Source: Micropterus salmoides (lineage: Eukaryota; Chordata; Actinopteri; Centrarchiformes; Centrarchidae). Taken from it: a DNA stretch of 64,000 nucleotides. The notes below the pieces were generated by a model. That model searched no databases, was not told the DNA's origin, and worked only from the letters and a program-made list of their open reading frames with translations. A program made the position numbers and the translations under genes. The first letter of the stretch is position 1; each line of letters opens with the position of its first letter. This document shows positions 35,001 to 48,177 of the stretch, in pieces. Location: contig NW_024040152.1 of the NCBI RefSeq assembly GCF_014851395.1, positions 15,588,308 to 15,652,307 on the forward strand. The letters run 5' to 3'.

Positions 35001-35902
35001 CCCTGTGTTTTTAGCAGGAGAATGGAAACCGTAGTTAGTGGTCTAATTTACCTCCAGTACAGGGATGTATGTTCTTTTCTAGTCTATGACCGAAAACATC
35101 CAACGTCAGAAAGATCTACTAGAAAGCTCACTTACAATCGCACCAGTATTTCTGGGCTGTTCACAACACTTAAGGGACAAACACTTAAGTAAACTAGTCT
35201 CTCTTCACTGTGCTCTTGCCAGCTGTTTTATAACAGTATGTTCATCACAGTGACTGCTTTCCTCTCAGGAAAGACGCTGCAGAACTTGATGCAAAAATAT
35301 ACTATTTTATATTGTTTGAGAAGCCTAAGCACTGAGACTGTAAACTTAATTTCTGGTGTGATGCTGCAGATTGAAGACGATGCATATCAGGAGGATCTGG
35401 GCTTCAGTCTTGGTCAGCTGGGGAAGAGCGGCAGCGGGCGCGTCAGACAGGCTCAGGTCAACGAGGCCACCAAGGCCAGAATCTCCAAATCCCTCCAGGT
35501 AAGTTAATTCACGGCTCATTTTTTACTCCACCATTGTCTAATTTGTTAACTTTTCAGCATCTAAGTCTCTGCTGTTTGTTGTACACAACAGAGAACGTTG
35601 CAGAAGCAGAGCATGACGTATGGAGGAAAGTCCACAGTCAGAGACCGCTCCTCAGGAACCAGCTCCAGTGTGGCGTTCACTCCTCTACAGGTAAATATCA
35701 GTAAACATCCTCTTTTTTGAATATATCCCCTGAGCACAGTGAAGGTTTAATGTAGCTAACAACCGTTCTTCTCTTGTCTTGTCTGTAGGGGCTGGAGATC
35801 GTGAACCCACAGGCTGCAGAGAAGAAGGTGGCTGAGGCTAACCAGAAATACTTCTCAAACATGGCAGAGTTCCTCAAAGTCAAGAAGGAAGCTAAGATGT
35901 GA
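32030..35902 (+). CDS. prpf31: pre-mRNA processing factor 31 (PRPF31, U4/U6 snRNP 61K protein)
   Basis: Coding exons: 32030-32245, 32328-32388, 32485-32568, 32689-32786, 33230-33336, 33479-33648, 33769-33926, 34031-34120, 34372-34499, 34621-34693, 35370-35498, 35592-35690, 35789-35902. They join without phase conflict to 508 residues; human PRPF31 has 499. The protein binds U4 snRNA and the 15.5K protein and tethers U4/U6 to U5 in the tri-snRNP, so it acts in nuclear splicing. The acidic N-terminus (M-S-L-A-D-E-L-L-A-D-L-E) is followed by the coiled-coil and Nop domain (G-A-S-T-A-A-K-I-M-G; N-L-S-K-M-P-A-C-N), then a basic K-K-R-G-G-R-R-Y-R-K-M-K-E-R segment and the conserved E-D-A-Y-Q-E-D-L-G tail. 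Donor 34121 (GTCCAA) is weak. The start is the first Met, at the acceptor. It is convergent with cnot3. Confidence 0.96.
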
Positions 35903-36017
35903 ACACACACACAATCGTCCCGCACACAGACAGTTGCACTCGACACTGCTAAGTGATAGTATATTTTCAGATTCATCTGACATTTGTGTTGTCCTGTATT
36001 TTTACTTTTTCCATTTC

Positions 36018-36023
36018 AATAAA
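36018..36023 (+). terminator. prpf31: AATAAA polyadenylation signal of prpf31
   Basis: This AATAAA lies 116 bases after the prpf31 stop codon, with a T/G-rich stretch following, as expected for the end of a short 3' UTR. Confidence 0.75.
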
Positions 36024-36029
36024 ACGTGA

Positions 36030-37905
36030 AGACTTCACGAAGCGTCCTGTCTTCCCTTAGAGAAGGTAAAAATGTTGAGTTGGTACGTTTGCTTTAGCCA
36101 TATAACTTATGTTCTTAATGGCCAAACTTCACAAATACATGCATCAAATCTTTATTATAATCTGTGGGGGTTTTTTTTATTTAATAAAATTAAAACATCA
36201 ATTTACCAAACCAATTGAAGCGCATTTGAAATTTTTGGAAAATAAGTGGATCCATATTCCATATAGGAATGACAGGACTTTACACCACACACTGACTTGT
36301 AATTTCTTAAAAGTATTTATTGAAATTTTACAATCCTGTTATAACCCTGTTTTATGACATCTCCCATGCAGAACTGTGATGAGAAAAAATTGTAAATATG
36401 TCTTGAAATTCACATTTTAGCAATTTCTTAACTGACCTTCCCTTTCTGAAAACCTTAAAAGCCCCAAAAATAGAATCTATAAAAGGCAAATCTCTCATAA
36501 CTTTGCTGTATCCCCCCCCCCCTCCCCCCCAAAAAAACCAACCTGAAAACGAGTCACACACAACATAAAACTGTAACTGTGGTACAGATCTCAAGTTTTC
36601 ATGGTTGCTTAAATGGAAAAATCTGATTCAGTTTAACGCTCCCCATTCAAACGGCCAAGAAAAGGTGGGATCTGCCCCACACCAGATTAAATCTTTTTGT
36701 TCTTCAGGGTAGCACATAAACCACCACGGCAGATGAGACATTTCTTACTGGATCCACGAGTTTAATCTACCACCAGAATTGTAGGATTTGTTTTCACTCT
36801 ACATGTAAACAGTTTTATCAGTGCACATTCACTGTATAGGGTTTTCACTCAAAATGTCAGGTGGTATATTGAACACAGTGGATTTTAGGATGAAGTAACA
36901 ACAGAATAGAAGAACTAAAGGTGGGACATTGGCTCAAACCAAACTCAGATTCATTATCTAACACTGTATTGAGTAATTAAGAGGCGATTTGGGTACAGGT
37001 ACATTCACTGCGCTTAGCGTGGTCTTTTGCAATGATGACTCAAATCAAACATCAAGTCGATTAATGTCTCGAACCCTATTTTAAGATTTATTTTACAAGT
37101 TTATTTGTCACAAAACATGAATGCGCCATAATGCATTTTCTTTGACAAGTTAACTTAAAAACATTTTATTTGTAAAGAGGGAGTCAGAGACCAGTTCAAT
37201 TGCATAGCAATTTAATCCATGTCCAATAAGGACTCTTTCCCTGTCACAGGGAGAGGCCCTGTGGTCACTCTCAATCAGCGTTTTTATCGACCAAGACAAT
37301 ATCAATAAAACTATTGATAACCGCTCACTATCTCTAATAGTGACCATATTCAACAGGCATCGTAGGGTCTTAAAAGAAGCCAGTCCTACACACCATGACT
37401 AAATGTCCACTGTACCTCCCCATTCGAAACCACCAAATTACAGTAAATACAAGATGGGCAGTTTTACTCGACAATCAAATCCAAGGTTTGTTTTGTGTCA
37501 AGTCAAAGTCTTCCAGGCTCATGTTGGGTAGGTGGTACAGAGAATTTTGTTGAAACGGAAAAAGAAAACAAAACATGAGAAACATGCATGGGGTAGGCTT
37601 TCCTAATGCCACATACTGAGTGTGCACACAGACAGGCACAAACGCAGATCCCTAGTGAGAACCCTCCCAGCTCGTGCAGCGCGACGCATTTGATCAGGCC
37701 CATGGGGCATTTTTGTCAAAAGCAAAGTGCTACACGAGAAGCAAGGGCTTCACGTTGAGATGCAGCCTATACAGACACCAGTCTCCATTTTAGGAGAGGA
37801 TTTCTACTACACATCACAATCTCTATCCACAGTTTGAAGTTCAGTCTCGGAATGTCAACAGCAGCACGTTTTGTGTCTCTGTCCTTTTTCATGTCCCTCT
37901 GTCCG
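36030..37905 (-). other. cnot3: probable cnot3 3' UTR and prpf31-cnot3 convergent junction
   Basis: No exon of either gene is visible. The region is AT-rich, with a C-run/A-run at 36512-36538. Minus-strand AATAAA signals appear at 36151-36156 and 36316-36321, so the cnot3 transcript may run about 1.6 kb beyond its stop and end some 100-300 bases from the prpf31 poly(A) signal. This is an inference; nearer, weaker signals cannot be excluded. Confidence 0.5.
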
Positions 37906-40900
37906 TCACTGCAGGTCTCTGTCTTCGAGGTACCTGTACTCGAAGGTGAACCCCTCCTTCTTCCTCTGGCCCCATTTCTCATAGTCAAAGTAAATGTAAG
38001 TGCCCTGCAGAAACCAGCAGAGAAGAGAGAACAATCAATACATGCATCCACATTCTAGTTTCTAACTCGGAGAGAAAACGTGATCTGGAAATGAACTGTG
38101 GTGGATTCTGCACCTGTTCAAACTCGTCAGTGATAGTCTTGGGCTCTTCGTGCCTCTGGAACCACATCATGTACTTGGTGTGAAACCTCCACGACTGTTT
38201 CTTCAAAGCCTTGGCAGACAGATACTGAGCCTTGGTGCCCTGAGAGTGTGACAGAGAGAGAGGAGAGGGGGAGGCCAAATACACCATTAATCTGACAAGC
38301 AAGCTTGTAATACATCACTGGGAGGTTGAAGGGGTGTAAAAATGGAGTGGGTGTGTGCGTGATATTTACCTCCAGGTAGTAGAAAATGAAAAAGAGTGTT
38401 TCTGTGGACAGTCTCTGGTAGAACTCTATGGAGTCCGAGTGGTGCGGCGGTATCTGATGATGGAAGGGCAAGGTGGGACACGGATTCCTCATCAGGTATT
38501 GCCTTTAGGACAGAGTCAGAAACAAAGAATTAAAAATCCAGAACAAAAATGATTGATCAAGCCTTTACATGTTACAACTAAACTTACACTATCCAAACCA
38601 ACCAGATCCATATACGCATCCATGTCATAGTTAAAATACTGACTGAAAGTTATTCTTTTGCTATTTACGAATAATTTCTTTAAAGGGACAAGCCTGGCAA
38701 TACTCTATATTTTTGTTATTCTCAGGCTCTCAGCAATCAGGCTCTGAGCCCAAAAAATAAAGATGTTTTGATTTATAAAAAGGATAAATTATCTCCTAAA
38801 ACAGCGAGACATCAGGAGTCTGTACTACAAAGCAGGATTTGACGTTGGCGAGGTAAGTTCAGTCCTACGTTGGTGTTTCACTTCTTACATTGCCATGGTA
38901 ACTTATGCTGAACGGCTGACCTTCTCCGGAGCAGGTTCTGTTCGAAACAAGAGATCAATGCTTTAAACCTACCGCCCAATGACCATCAGTTCTCTTGGAA
39001 AATGGCTTCACCATTCGTAGATCTGCTTTATAGGCTACTTTTATACTGTGGGTAATACAGAGATGCTTTTGTATACCGATATCATCCTACAACAAAGACT
39101 GACTGAAAGACTAAAGCCTTGTACTTGCAGGGTAAGAAAGTAACTTACTGCTTTGAAATGTTTTTATATATTTTTTTATTTGCTCCCAAGTCTATTTCAT
39201 CCCGTTGCAGCTGTTAAAATAAATAGTGTAACTACTAGTTTAACTACTACTTTTTATGTGAGGCAAAATATTACGAGCATATTTTGGTATTCAAATAAAG
39301 TTTAATATGAATTTGTTAATAAGTTTAGGATTTGCATTTCTTTCTTTAATTACAGAGACTGGTACAATGTAGGTGAGTTTTCACTAAATTTTGGGCCGTG
39401 GTGGAGAGTCTTTTCGACCAACATCGAGCACTTTTAATGGCATACATGGATTTTAGTTTCATCATTTTAGAACAATGCTTAGAACATTTGTGTTAAATTA
39501 ATCAGATTTTTGTCTGACAGTAAGTTCTTGAAAGTTAGTTGGAACGAACTTACTCAGTGCCTGTGACTTTTGATGTCTAAACAGCGATACAGCTGCTGCA
39601 GCTGAAAGAATAAGGCTAATATTGTCTTACACACCAGAAATATACACCTAAGCAACACATTTGGTTTATGGAACATACAACTGTAATTATAGTCAGATTG
39701 ACTCGTGCCCTAATGATGGGGCAGTGATATTATAAGCCTATTAACTTACATTCAGTGATTGTTTTTTTTTGCCAGATGTCTTTCCTGCATGTGACAGATG
39801 CGTTGCTTTTAACCTGGATTATGCGGTTATGAGTTCTTCATATTGGTCTAATATTATAGTTTGCTCTGCGTTTGCCAGCAGTCTTGTCCATGTTGATCCA
39901 TGGTAATATCCTGAAAACACTGGCCTCTTTATGTGAACAGGCTCATGGCTGGAGTAAACAACTATCCGGTACAGATAAATCATTTAAAGTCTGTCATGTA
40001 TCCCTTTTTGTATCCCTCCTTATATGTGTAAACCTTCTTGGCAATTAAGCTGATGCCGATTTTGATTTCAGACTTATCTCAACTTCCTACACAAGAGTTA
40101 TATAAGCCCCGCCCATCTGGAAACACATACAGATCATTTCGTTGGTTAAACTGATAAAGGTGTCTCCTCATCCCTACTGGACATAATGAAGGAACATGTC
40201 ACCCGGTGCAGTGAAGTGGCCCATTTATGCGTTTTCAATAGTTCAAAATGAAGCTCTATGGCACAGAGGAAAAAGCCGTATTGTTGACTCAAAGTCTTGA
40301 TCAATGTACATTTGTTTAATTAAATGACTGTAAAACAGATTTAAAGCCCAGCACTGTGTTTTTGCACTTCCTATCACTGGTTGTGAAACACGCAGTGCCC
40401 CTCACCTGATCCTCTCAGAGTCGGAGGGGTGTGGCATGTGTGTCCACGCGGACTCCTGCATGGCCTGCTGGTAGAGCTGGTCTTTGGGGAGAGGGGTGGG
40501 GCCAAGTGGACAGACCCCGAGCGAAGGGGGAATGCTGACTTCCGACACGGACGGCTGAGGGGCGGCGGGTGTGCCGGGCGCTGCAGATGATCCAGAGAAG
40601 ATATCTACAGGAAAAAGGGAAGGATTGTAGACATGAACTCTTTAGTTCAAGAAAACTCTCCTCTCCTTTTTTTCTTTTTTCTTTTCTTGCTGAGGGAAAT
40701 CTTTTCTTTTTTACAAACTTTCACTTCTTTACGGAGCACGTCCCAGTTTTATTTCTGGCAAAAAACTAATATTTGTTACATTCTGTGAGTGTACAGCCTT
40801 AACTAACTATAATTTTTATTATAGACACCTTGGACATTTTGTTTGACTGACTGATAAATAACTCTAAGTAAAAAAGTGTTTACTTAATAACTGACAAACA

Positions 40901-43900
40901 TTTAATTGATAATTGTACTTTCACTAATTTATGGACATTCTGAACTGTAACTCTACTTACCATTACTACGACTTACTACTGCAGTTGTCAAGTAAAAACG
41001 TCACATGTATTCCAAACATAATGTCACTGTAAGCCCCTTCCTCTTCAGTAGGTTTTGCAGTGTAAAACTGTGAGCTTATTATTCATCAGTAAGTCGTTGT
41101 AGAAAAAATGTCTGACCGTTCCGACCTCTGTCTGTTAGGTGCAGGTTGGGAATTTCTCCATCCAGGCCTGATCCCAGCGCTGCTCTCTCAGCCATCGCCT
41201 TCAGAGAACTGAGTGGCTCAGGGGCCTGAGGTGGGAATGAGATGGAGACAACATGAGAACAGGGTGGGTCATTAAGTCCAATTAAGCCGGGGAGAGAGAG
41301 GAAAGCCTAATAAATTGTAAAAACCAACTACTCTTACAGCTGCTACAATGACTTGTATTAGTCCATACACTGAGCAATGTATTCAAAGAGACAAACCTCG
41401 GCAACTCGTCTAAATAAAGATGTTTTCTGGCACAGCTAACAGATTGCCCTACATTCTACACTAATATATCCAACACTGGATTCTTCATAGTGTGTTTGTG
41501 GTGAAGAAAATGAGAATTGGGCATTTGCTTAAGAAAGTCCAACTATATCTTGGCATGACATGATTTCTCATGTTTCACATGATCATTGGGCTTCTGTGTT
41601 GGACAGAGGCTCGTGGGTAGCAATGGATATTTTAATAATGCTATTTACAGCTGAGCCCATCAACGCTCTCCAGCAATGCACTAAACAGGTGTACCTAAAA
41701 AAAAAAAAAAACTACCAACATAGTCATTTGGTGATTTAAATGGATTGGGTTGCATGGGTCATTATTAGATCTTAAGTGTCGTTGTGAATCATGACAGTAA
41801 GGGAAGATGAATGGTCTAATATTCACACTCTTCAAGGACTGGCAAATCTGATCAGGAAACAAATGACGAGAAGTCTCCCTTTTTTGCAATATGAGGGCAA
41901 ATACCCTGTAATAATTAGGCTAGAAAGCTTTTTTATTCCACAGTCTGACATTTCACCATCTTAACCAGCTGAACTTGTCTGCCATATCTCTCCACACAGT
42001 AAGCGATAGAGGCTACTCAATTAGAGCAATGCGGGGCTCTGACAGAAGACTGTGGCAATCTCTCAGTTGAAACACTGCTATGGTACCTCACCTTGAGGGC
42101 CTCAGAGGCCTGTGTGTAGGAGTGGGGCCCGTTGAGAAGACTGCCTCCTCCGGGTGTGCTGTCTGAGAATGAGGGGGACGGAGAGCTGGGAGGCAGGGTG
42201 ATGGAGCTGATTAAACTGGGACCATTGTCCATCCTATACCAGGTAGAGTGGGAACAACAGAGAGACGGGTTAATAGCCATGATGTGACAAATAAGAAGTG
42301 TGCAGAGACTGAAGACTCGGGTCGAGTGAACAACAAATAACTCACGGCTGACTGGTTGAAGAACTGAGAGATGAAGGCTGGCTGCTTTGTGACTGGCTCG
42401 GTGTGCTTAGAGCTGATTCTGTGGAGCTCTCTGCCACTACAGCACTGTAACCTGAGGGCGGGCGAGGGAAAAGTGAGGGAAAAGTTAGGAAAAAAAACAA
42501 CACAAATAGAAGATTATGTGTCGAGTCACACAAATGCCAAGCATAACAAGTTAACATACTTGTGCTTCCATTTTGCTTAAGTCCGCTGGGTGGTCTAGCA
42601 GGAGCCGCATTCACCCCTACTCCTCCAACCACGCTGACATTCCCTCCATTGCCTCCCATCAGGCCAACTACTCCAGGAGTAGTGCTGACAGAACTTGGGG
42701 GCACCTGAGAGGCACTGGGGGCTACATTTTGCCCAGGAACTAGACTCAAAATGCTCCCGCTCAAAGAGTTGTGGGCCGGGCTGGAACCCAGCAAACCGAG
42801 CCCTGTCCCCGCCCCGTTGGTGGTGACTCCACTGGAGCCAGAGGTGGGGATGGAAGTGCTGCTCTCCACTGAAATACTGGACTGGGTGGTGCTGCTCAAA
42901 CCCAAGGCTCCTGATGCTGCTGCCTGAGCGTAAGGGGCAGGTGTTGAGCCTGAAATGAGCCCTGCCATTGTGTTTAAAGGAGAGGGGTGACCCCCCAGGC
43001 CTAAACCAGGCATTTGTTGATTGGCACTGCTGGTCCCCGTCATGCCAATTTTGCTCAATCCCAGCCCCAGCCCGAGTCCTAAACTGGATGCTGGGGAGGG
43101 CCCAGATGTGGGCTGAGAGTTGGAAGCTGATGAAATGGGTGTGCTGGGTGTGGGGAGAGGGGGGGCAGTTGAGGCTGGGAGTAGAGGGTTGCTGGGCGGG
43201 CTGGGGGTGTTTGAGGGGACTGAGGGTTTTGTCTGAGGTGGCGGCTGCTGCTGCTGCTGCTGCTGCTGCTGCGGTTGGTTGGCTGGCTGAGGTTGTTGCT
43301 GCTGCGCAGGTTGATGCTGATGTTGCTGCACTGCACTGCTGAAGCTCCCTATAAGACTGCTGCTTGTGGGAATCGCAGAAATACCTCCGACTACGCTCGC
43401 CATGGACACAAGGGAGGACGACGACGAGGACCCAGAGGTGGTGGAGGAGGAAGAGAAGGAAGATAGCAAGGATGGGGTGCCGTTCTTCACAGGTGACTGA
43501 AAATGAAAAAGCACCAGAAAAAAGGCATTTCAGACACAACTGTCCAGGCTGTACTAGCTGTACATGCATGAGGAGCAAAGTTTACTGGGAGCTATGGAGA
43601 CCCAAATTTGCAGGAGATGGTACAAACTAAATCAGAAGTCTCCAACCATGGTCCCACAGAGAAAGAGCTCATTCTTTTTCAGTGCCTGAGAGGCCAAAAC
43701 CCTTCAGCCACAGGGACTCTCCAGGACCAAGGGTGAAGAGAGCAGCACTAAACTGTTCATCTACTGGCACAGCACAGATGAGAGCCTCTCACCTGACTAA
43801 CTTCACTGTCTGTCGACCGTCCCCTTTTCTTATCGTCCTCTGAGTTCTCCTATAGGAGGAGATACCTTGATATGACAATCCACTTTTGAAATGTTGATTC

Positions 43901-46429
43901 AGCAAATGAGTCAGTGGATTATAACACAATGGGTATTGTAGAAGGGTTAACTCAATTCAAATGTCAAAAGAGAAATACCGTAAAACTTCACTTAATATCT
44001 TTAATTACTATCTCACTCACTCTGCCTATATTTGGGACAGGTGTCTATATGGGGCAGGCCTTTAATTCCTATCCCACAAAACTCTTGCTCTGCAAAAATG
44101 GGAAATAGACTGCTATCAAATTGTGTATTTAAACCAGTATGAATATTACTTATCAAAATCATGCTATAACATATCAATGATGAATAATTAATTTGATCTT
44201 GCTCTGAGAGCGAGCACATCGAGGTTAACCTCATGTACAGAGAGAGGGAGAGAGAAAGAAATTACTGTAGTTATGTCAACTTGAATTTTATAATTTTTTT
44301 AAAATGTTGTTATTCTTTTGATTGGCAGACCAGACCAGGCTTTTAATTGAGACTTGCATTTATTTGTCAAAACCTCCAGACCTGTAAACGGGACAGGTGT
44401 CTAATTGGGACTAGGCTTTTAACTGAAGTTTTACGGTATATGCAAAATTGTGCCAGAATGTACTTTTTTTTTTTAACCCAGCATCTTTTAACACCTTGAC
44501 CCAATTTATAATGATACAAAAAACTTACAGCAGTGCAAGTGGCCGGGGATGGAGGAATGGGTGAAGAGGAGGTGGTGGAAGTTGGAGTGCTGCTGGAGTG
44601 GAGATACATCTCATCTTCCACATTGCCCTGACCTGACGGAGAAGTCGCAACTAATGCTGTAGCTGCAAGAGAAAGACAGGACAGATATGTCGTCATTATA
44701 ACCTCTCTAACGTCTGCTTTCTAACTGAAGATTAACATTGTCCTAACACGCCACAGTGTTCTACTCACGGATGTCTTCCAGGTCTAAGTCGTCATACAGG
44801 AACTCGTTCTCCTCAAAGTCCGGGTCTTGGGAGGAATCAATGTAGTATTCAACATCATCCTTGATCTTCTGGATTGAATCCACTGGTATTGAGTCATTGT
44901 CAAGCATTCGTAAAATGGTCTCCAACATACGAATGTGGAATCTATGCCTTTCAATCAACCGCTTGAGCTCTTCAATACGATCTTGCTTCTAAATGACAGG
45001 CAGAAGACAAGCATGTTGATTATGACACTATACACTATAACATTTTTTACCAAACCTTTACCAGACTATGTTGGACTACACTGCACCAGATATATACAGG
45101 GGAATTCCAACATTTTTACGGAGTGTATACAAATAAATGTCCTTGAAAAGAATGAGATGGGAGGACTTACGTCTTTATCACCCTTCTTCTTTCTCGTCTG
45201 AACTGAAAGAGACTCCACCTCACTTTCAAACTGATCCACCTGCATATTTAGAGTGTCTATTGTATTCTGCATGTGAGGAAGAGGTCAGAAAAAAGGAGTG
45301 TTAATGGATTTAATCTAAATGTCTTCCTAAAAAAACAGATTTCTGTCAAACTCCCTTACTTTCTAAGCTTTACTTAATAGGTTCTTGTTAGTTTTTGACC
45401 AATTCCTTCAAAAGATTTCACATGTTCTGTTTTCATTCTTAAGTTTTAAATTTTTGGCAGAAGGCAGAAAAGTTTATCAAGAAATATTTGGGCAACCAGA
45501 ATGTACAACAGCTACAGGTAATAGTGGATGTATTACTGTTAGCCACTGTCCCGTTTCCTCCTTTTCCCTCTGAGCTGGATCCACTTTCTGAGCGAGCCCC
45601 AAGCCTTCTTTAGAGTAAGCTTTTGTTTTTGTTTCCCGTTCCACCACCTTGAACCGCTCCATTTGCTGAGGAAAGAAAAATCACATAGGCCTAGTTTAGT
45701 TAACTGTTTTGATGAGCTGATGATACTTTACGAAGACAATAATAAGCTAGAATAGGAAATTATGCACAACCATACCGTCTCTATAAGCTTGCGATTCTCG
45801 ACTAGCTGCCTTTTGTCTTTGATCTCGTTTGAGGCCACCCATGTTTTTATTTGATCTCTCAATCGCTGGGAAGAATAATGATAATAAAAATATTGAAACA
45901 TTAATTTCAAATATAGGCACTGTTGATCAAGCGCGCAGATAAAGGGACAACGTGAAAAGACATGTGTTTGTTAACCTGTCATACCTGTAGTTTTTTAATC
46001 TCTTTCTTGAGGTCAGCCTCATACTTTTCCTTCTGGTTTGCATTGGCTGCATTGTGGAGCTAAAATGTAGACAAATAAACAAGATATTTCCAGTTTAACA
46101 GCATCAGTTTTTGAAATAGAGTATCAAACACATGCAGGATGCAAAGATCTCTTACCTTTTGCCAGATGTCTTCAAACTGTTCTACACCCTCAGCTACTTT
46201 TTTCAAACATCTATCGATCTCACCTGCAGAAATAAAAGATGTGGTACAACACTGTTGTATGTATATCCGTGCAACACCAAAAGTTCTTCGCAACTTACTG
46301 AAGAAGAAAATATTGCTAGATGGAATCAGTCTCTGTACAAAATTCCATGCTTGACGGCGTGATGGATCCTGTGCAACATCAGTTTCACCAGTAGTCTTTC
46401 TTACCTTGTAGTTTTCTCTTGTCAGCCAT
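37906..46429 (-). CDS. cnot3: CCR4-NOT transcription complex subunit 3 (CNOT3), 17 coding exons
   Basis: Exons in transcript order: 46405-46429, 46156-46223, 45985-46059, 45776-45865, 45537-45665, 45171-45266, 44769-44988, 44529-44662, 43793-43849, 42560-43496, 42346-42451, 42092-42233, 41126-41225, 40406-40604, 38370-38502, 38114-38239, 37906-38004. They sum to 911 codons with consistent phases. The N-terminal Not3 coiled-coil domain begins M-A-D-K-R-K-L-Q and is nearly identical to the human protein as remembered. A low-complexity Ser/Gly/Pro/Gln linker (large exon) has a poly-Q run. The C-terminal NOT box includes L-G-V-C-P-L-G-P, P-H-P-S-D-S-E-R, S-T-E-T-L-F-F-I-F-Y-Y-L-E and Y-R-Y-L-E-D-R-D-L-Q. 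CNOT3 is a core subunit of the deadenylase complex and binds CNOT2 and CNOT1, acting in cytoplasmic mRNA decay and nuclear regulation. Human CNOT3 is about 753 aa; the excess lies in the linker. Confidence 0.96.
38780..39020. repeat. probable interspersed repeat in a cnot3 intron
   Basis: The 1.9-kb intron between exons 40406-40604 and 38370-38502 contains a segment (TCTGTACTACAAAGCAGGAT, then GGCGAGGTAAGTTCAG, CTTCTCCGGAGCAGGTTC) that resembles a known fish DNA-transposon-derived repeat. Boundaries and orientation are uncertain. The rest of the intron shows nothing recognisable. Confidence 0.4.
43245..43272 (-). repeat. cnot3: CAG/CTG trinucleotide run encoding poly-Gln in cnot3
   Basis: There are nine tandem CTG units on the plus strand (CAG in the coding sense). 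They encode nine Gln inside a wider Gln/Pro/His stretch (43217-43335) of the cnot3 linker exon. The run is in frame and does not disturb the gene. Confidence 0.9.
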
Positions 46430-48177
46430 GGCTCTGACTACGACAATGTCCACATTCCGTCTGTCACAAAGTTAGCTATGCACAGAAAACAAAACGTGGA
46501 TCTACACATCGTTCAAACAAAACACAATCCCTACAACAGAGCAATCAGAACATCCTGAGTGGAACTGACGTTACCTTCAGCTAGCTCACCAGTTAACTTA
46601 ACGTTTGCAGCACAAATGTTATCGCTTCAGAATTTAAGGACGCTTTGAACCAAACCTTTGATCTGACCATCTGTCTATCGTTATCTATTCGTGAACTTAG
46701 CTGATCTTGATCTTACCAATATGATTGACATGGTTGTCAGCTAAAATTAGCCACTTAGCCAGCTAACGTTAATACTACCCAGTACCTTAGCTCGTCTACC
46801 TCGCTCGGTCACCAACTGGCCGGTTTCAAAACAAGTACCACGGAGCATGTTGATGGACATATGTCATATTCATGCATCATTATTTTGGGGTCCGGTATAG
46901 CTTTTATATGGTGGTTTTACGTTGTGAAAGGCACAAGGTATCAGAATCCGTTCTAATCGTTAACCTGCAAGCTAATATGGCTAACTGTCTGGCTAGCTAA
47001 TGCATAAATGCTAGCTAGCAGCTTAGATAGCCTGCTAGCCAAATTTAGGAAAAAGGGAAACTGGGTCAACCCCACCATCTAGATTTATACTTGTTTACGA
47101 CATTTACCTAGGGTATGGGCTTTCGTTTGTCTTTTTTCAAATACAGCCAGAACTAATTCCAAAAAGTCTTCTTTACTTCCAAATTGTGTTTTCTTTTCGA
47201 CAAGCTCGCTCACTGTAATGTAGCTGAAGATGGACGGTAGCTAAAATCCCACCTCCGCGTTTGGGACCCGCCCTAAATCGAATCTACAAGATCTGATTGG
47301 ACATAATTCAGGCCTGTCACCGAGAGACATCCGCTGGAATGGGGCCCACCCATTGGCTCAGCCGTCTGATGAATTATGATCGACACAAGCCCAAAACTAA
47401 AATCAGACATTCAAAATGTTTGTTTTTCTGGAACATTTTTAAAACATTTATCTTTAACAACTAACTTCTTTGCATAGATATTTTCATAGATGTTTTACTT
47501 TATTGATTTTCTCATTCATCCATGACAAGAGCAAATTCCATCCTTTGAGGAAGACAGACATTTCAGAAAATTTTTTGGCAAATTAAACAAATTATTTTTA
47601 GTTCGGCCTGAAACGGTTTTAGCTATTGTATAAAAACATGATAAATCAAAGCTTAAATCGTTGATGCGTGTGAACACTAATAAAAGTAGTCAGTAAACAT
47701 GATAAAATGCACACACTAGCCCTTTCTAAGCACTCTAAAACTTTTAAAAGTTAAAAACATTAATTTAAAAACTTTAAAATAAAATAAAAATAATACAGCC
47801 TAACCAAATAGCAGTCTGTAATACTTTAATACTGATCATGACTCTTACTGCTTACTGAGATAAAATCATAAAATCATTGATAGTCTCCAGGAATGTATTT
47901 TGAAAGCCATTAATAACAAAAGTTTTCTACTACTAGTTTGCAACTGGTCATAATTATTTGTCTTAGTACAAAATATGACAAACAGAAAATAATATATAAA
48001 AAACAAATGTATACATGTACCAGGTGGATAGCATCTCATTTTACCTTACATGACTCCAATCTGTTCATGATGTTCAAGTAAAACTACAAACAGTGCAAAA
48101 GCTGGCTGAACAGAGGCAGCATATCTACTGAACAGTAAAATAAACTGGGTGCTCCTATATCCAGGGCAGTGCAATGA
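46430..48177. other. cnot3 5' leader/promoter and tfpt 3' UTR
   Basis: From 46430 to about 47280 lies the upstream region of cnot3. It has several GCTAGC-type palindromes and a GC-richer patch near 47240 (CCTCCGCGTTTGGGACCCGCC) that may mark the promoter. I could not identify a first non-coding exon with confidence. From about 47500, where a minus-strand AATAAA lies at 47499-47504, to 48177 is the probable tfpt 3' UTR, which is AT-rich. Confidence 0.45.

Noticed and set aside
42595..43578. 327-residue minus-strand ORF in another frame
   Set aside because: It overlaps the cnot3 linker exon in a different frame. The CNOT3 frame joins correctly to its neighbours, so this is a shadow.
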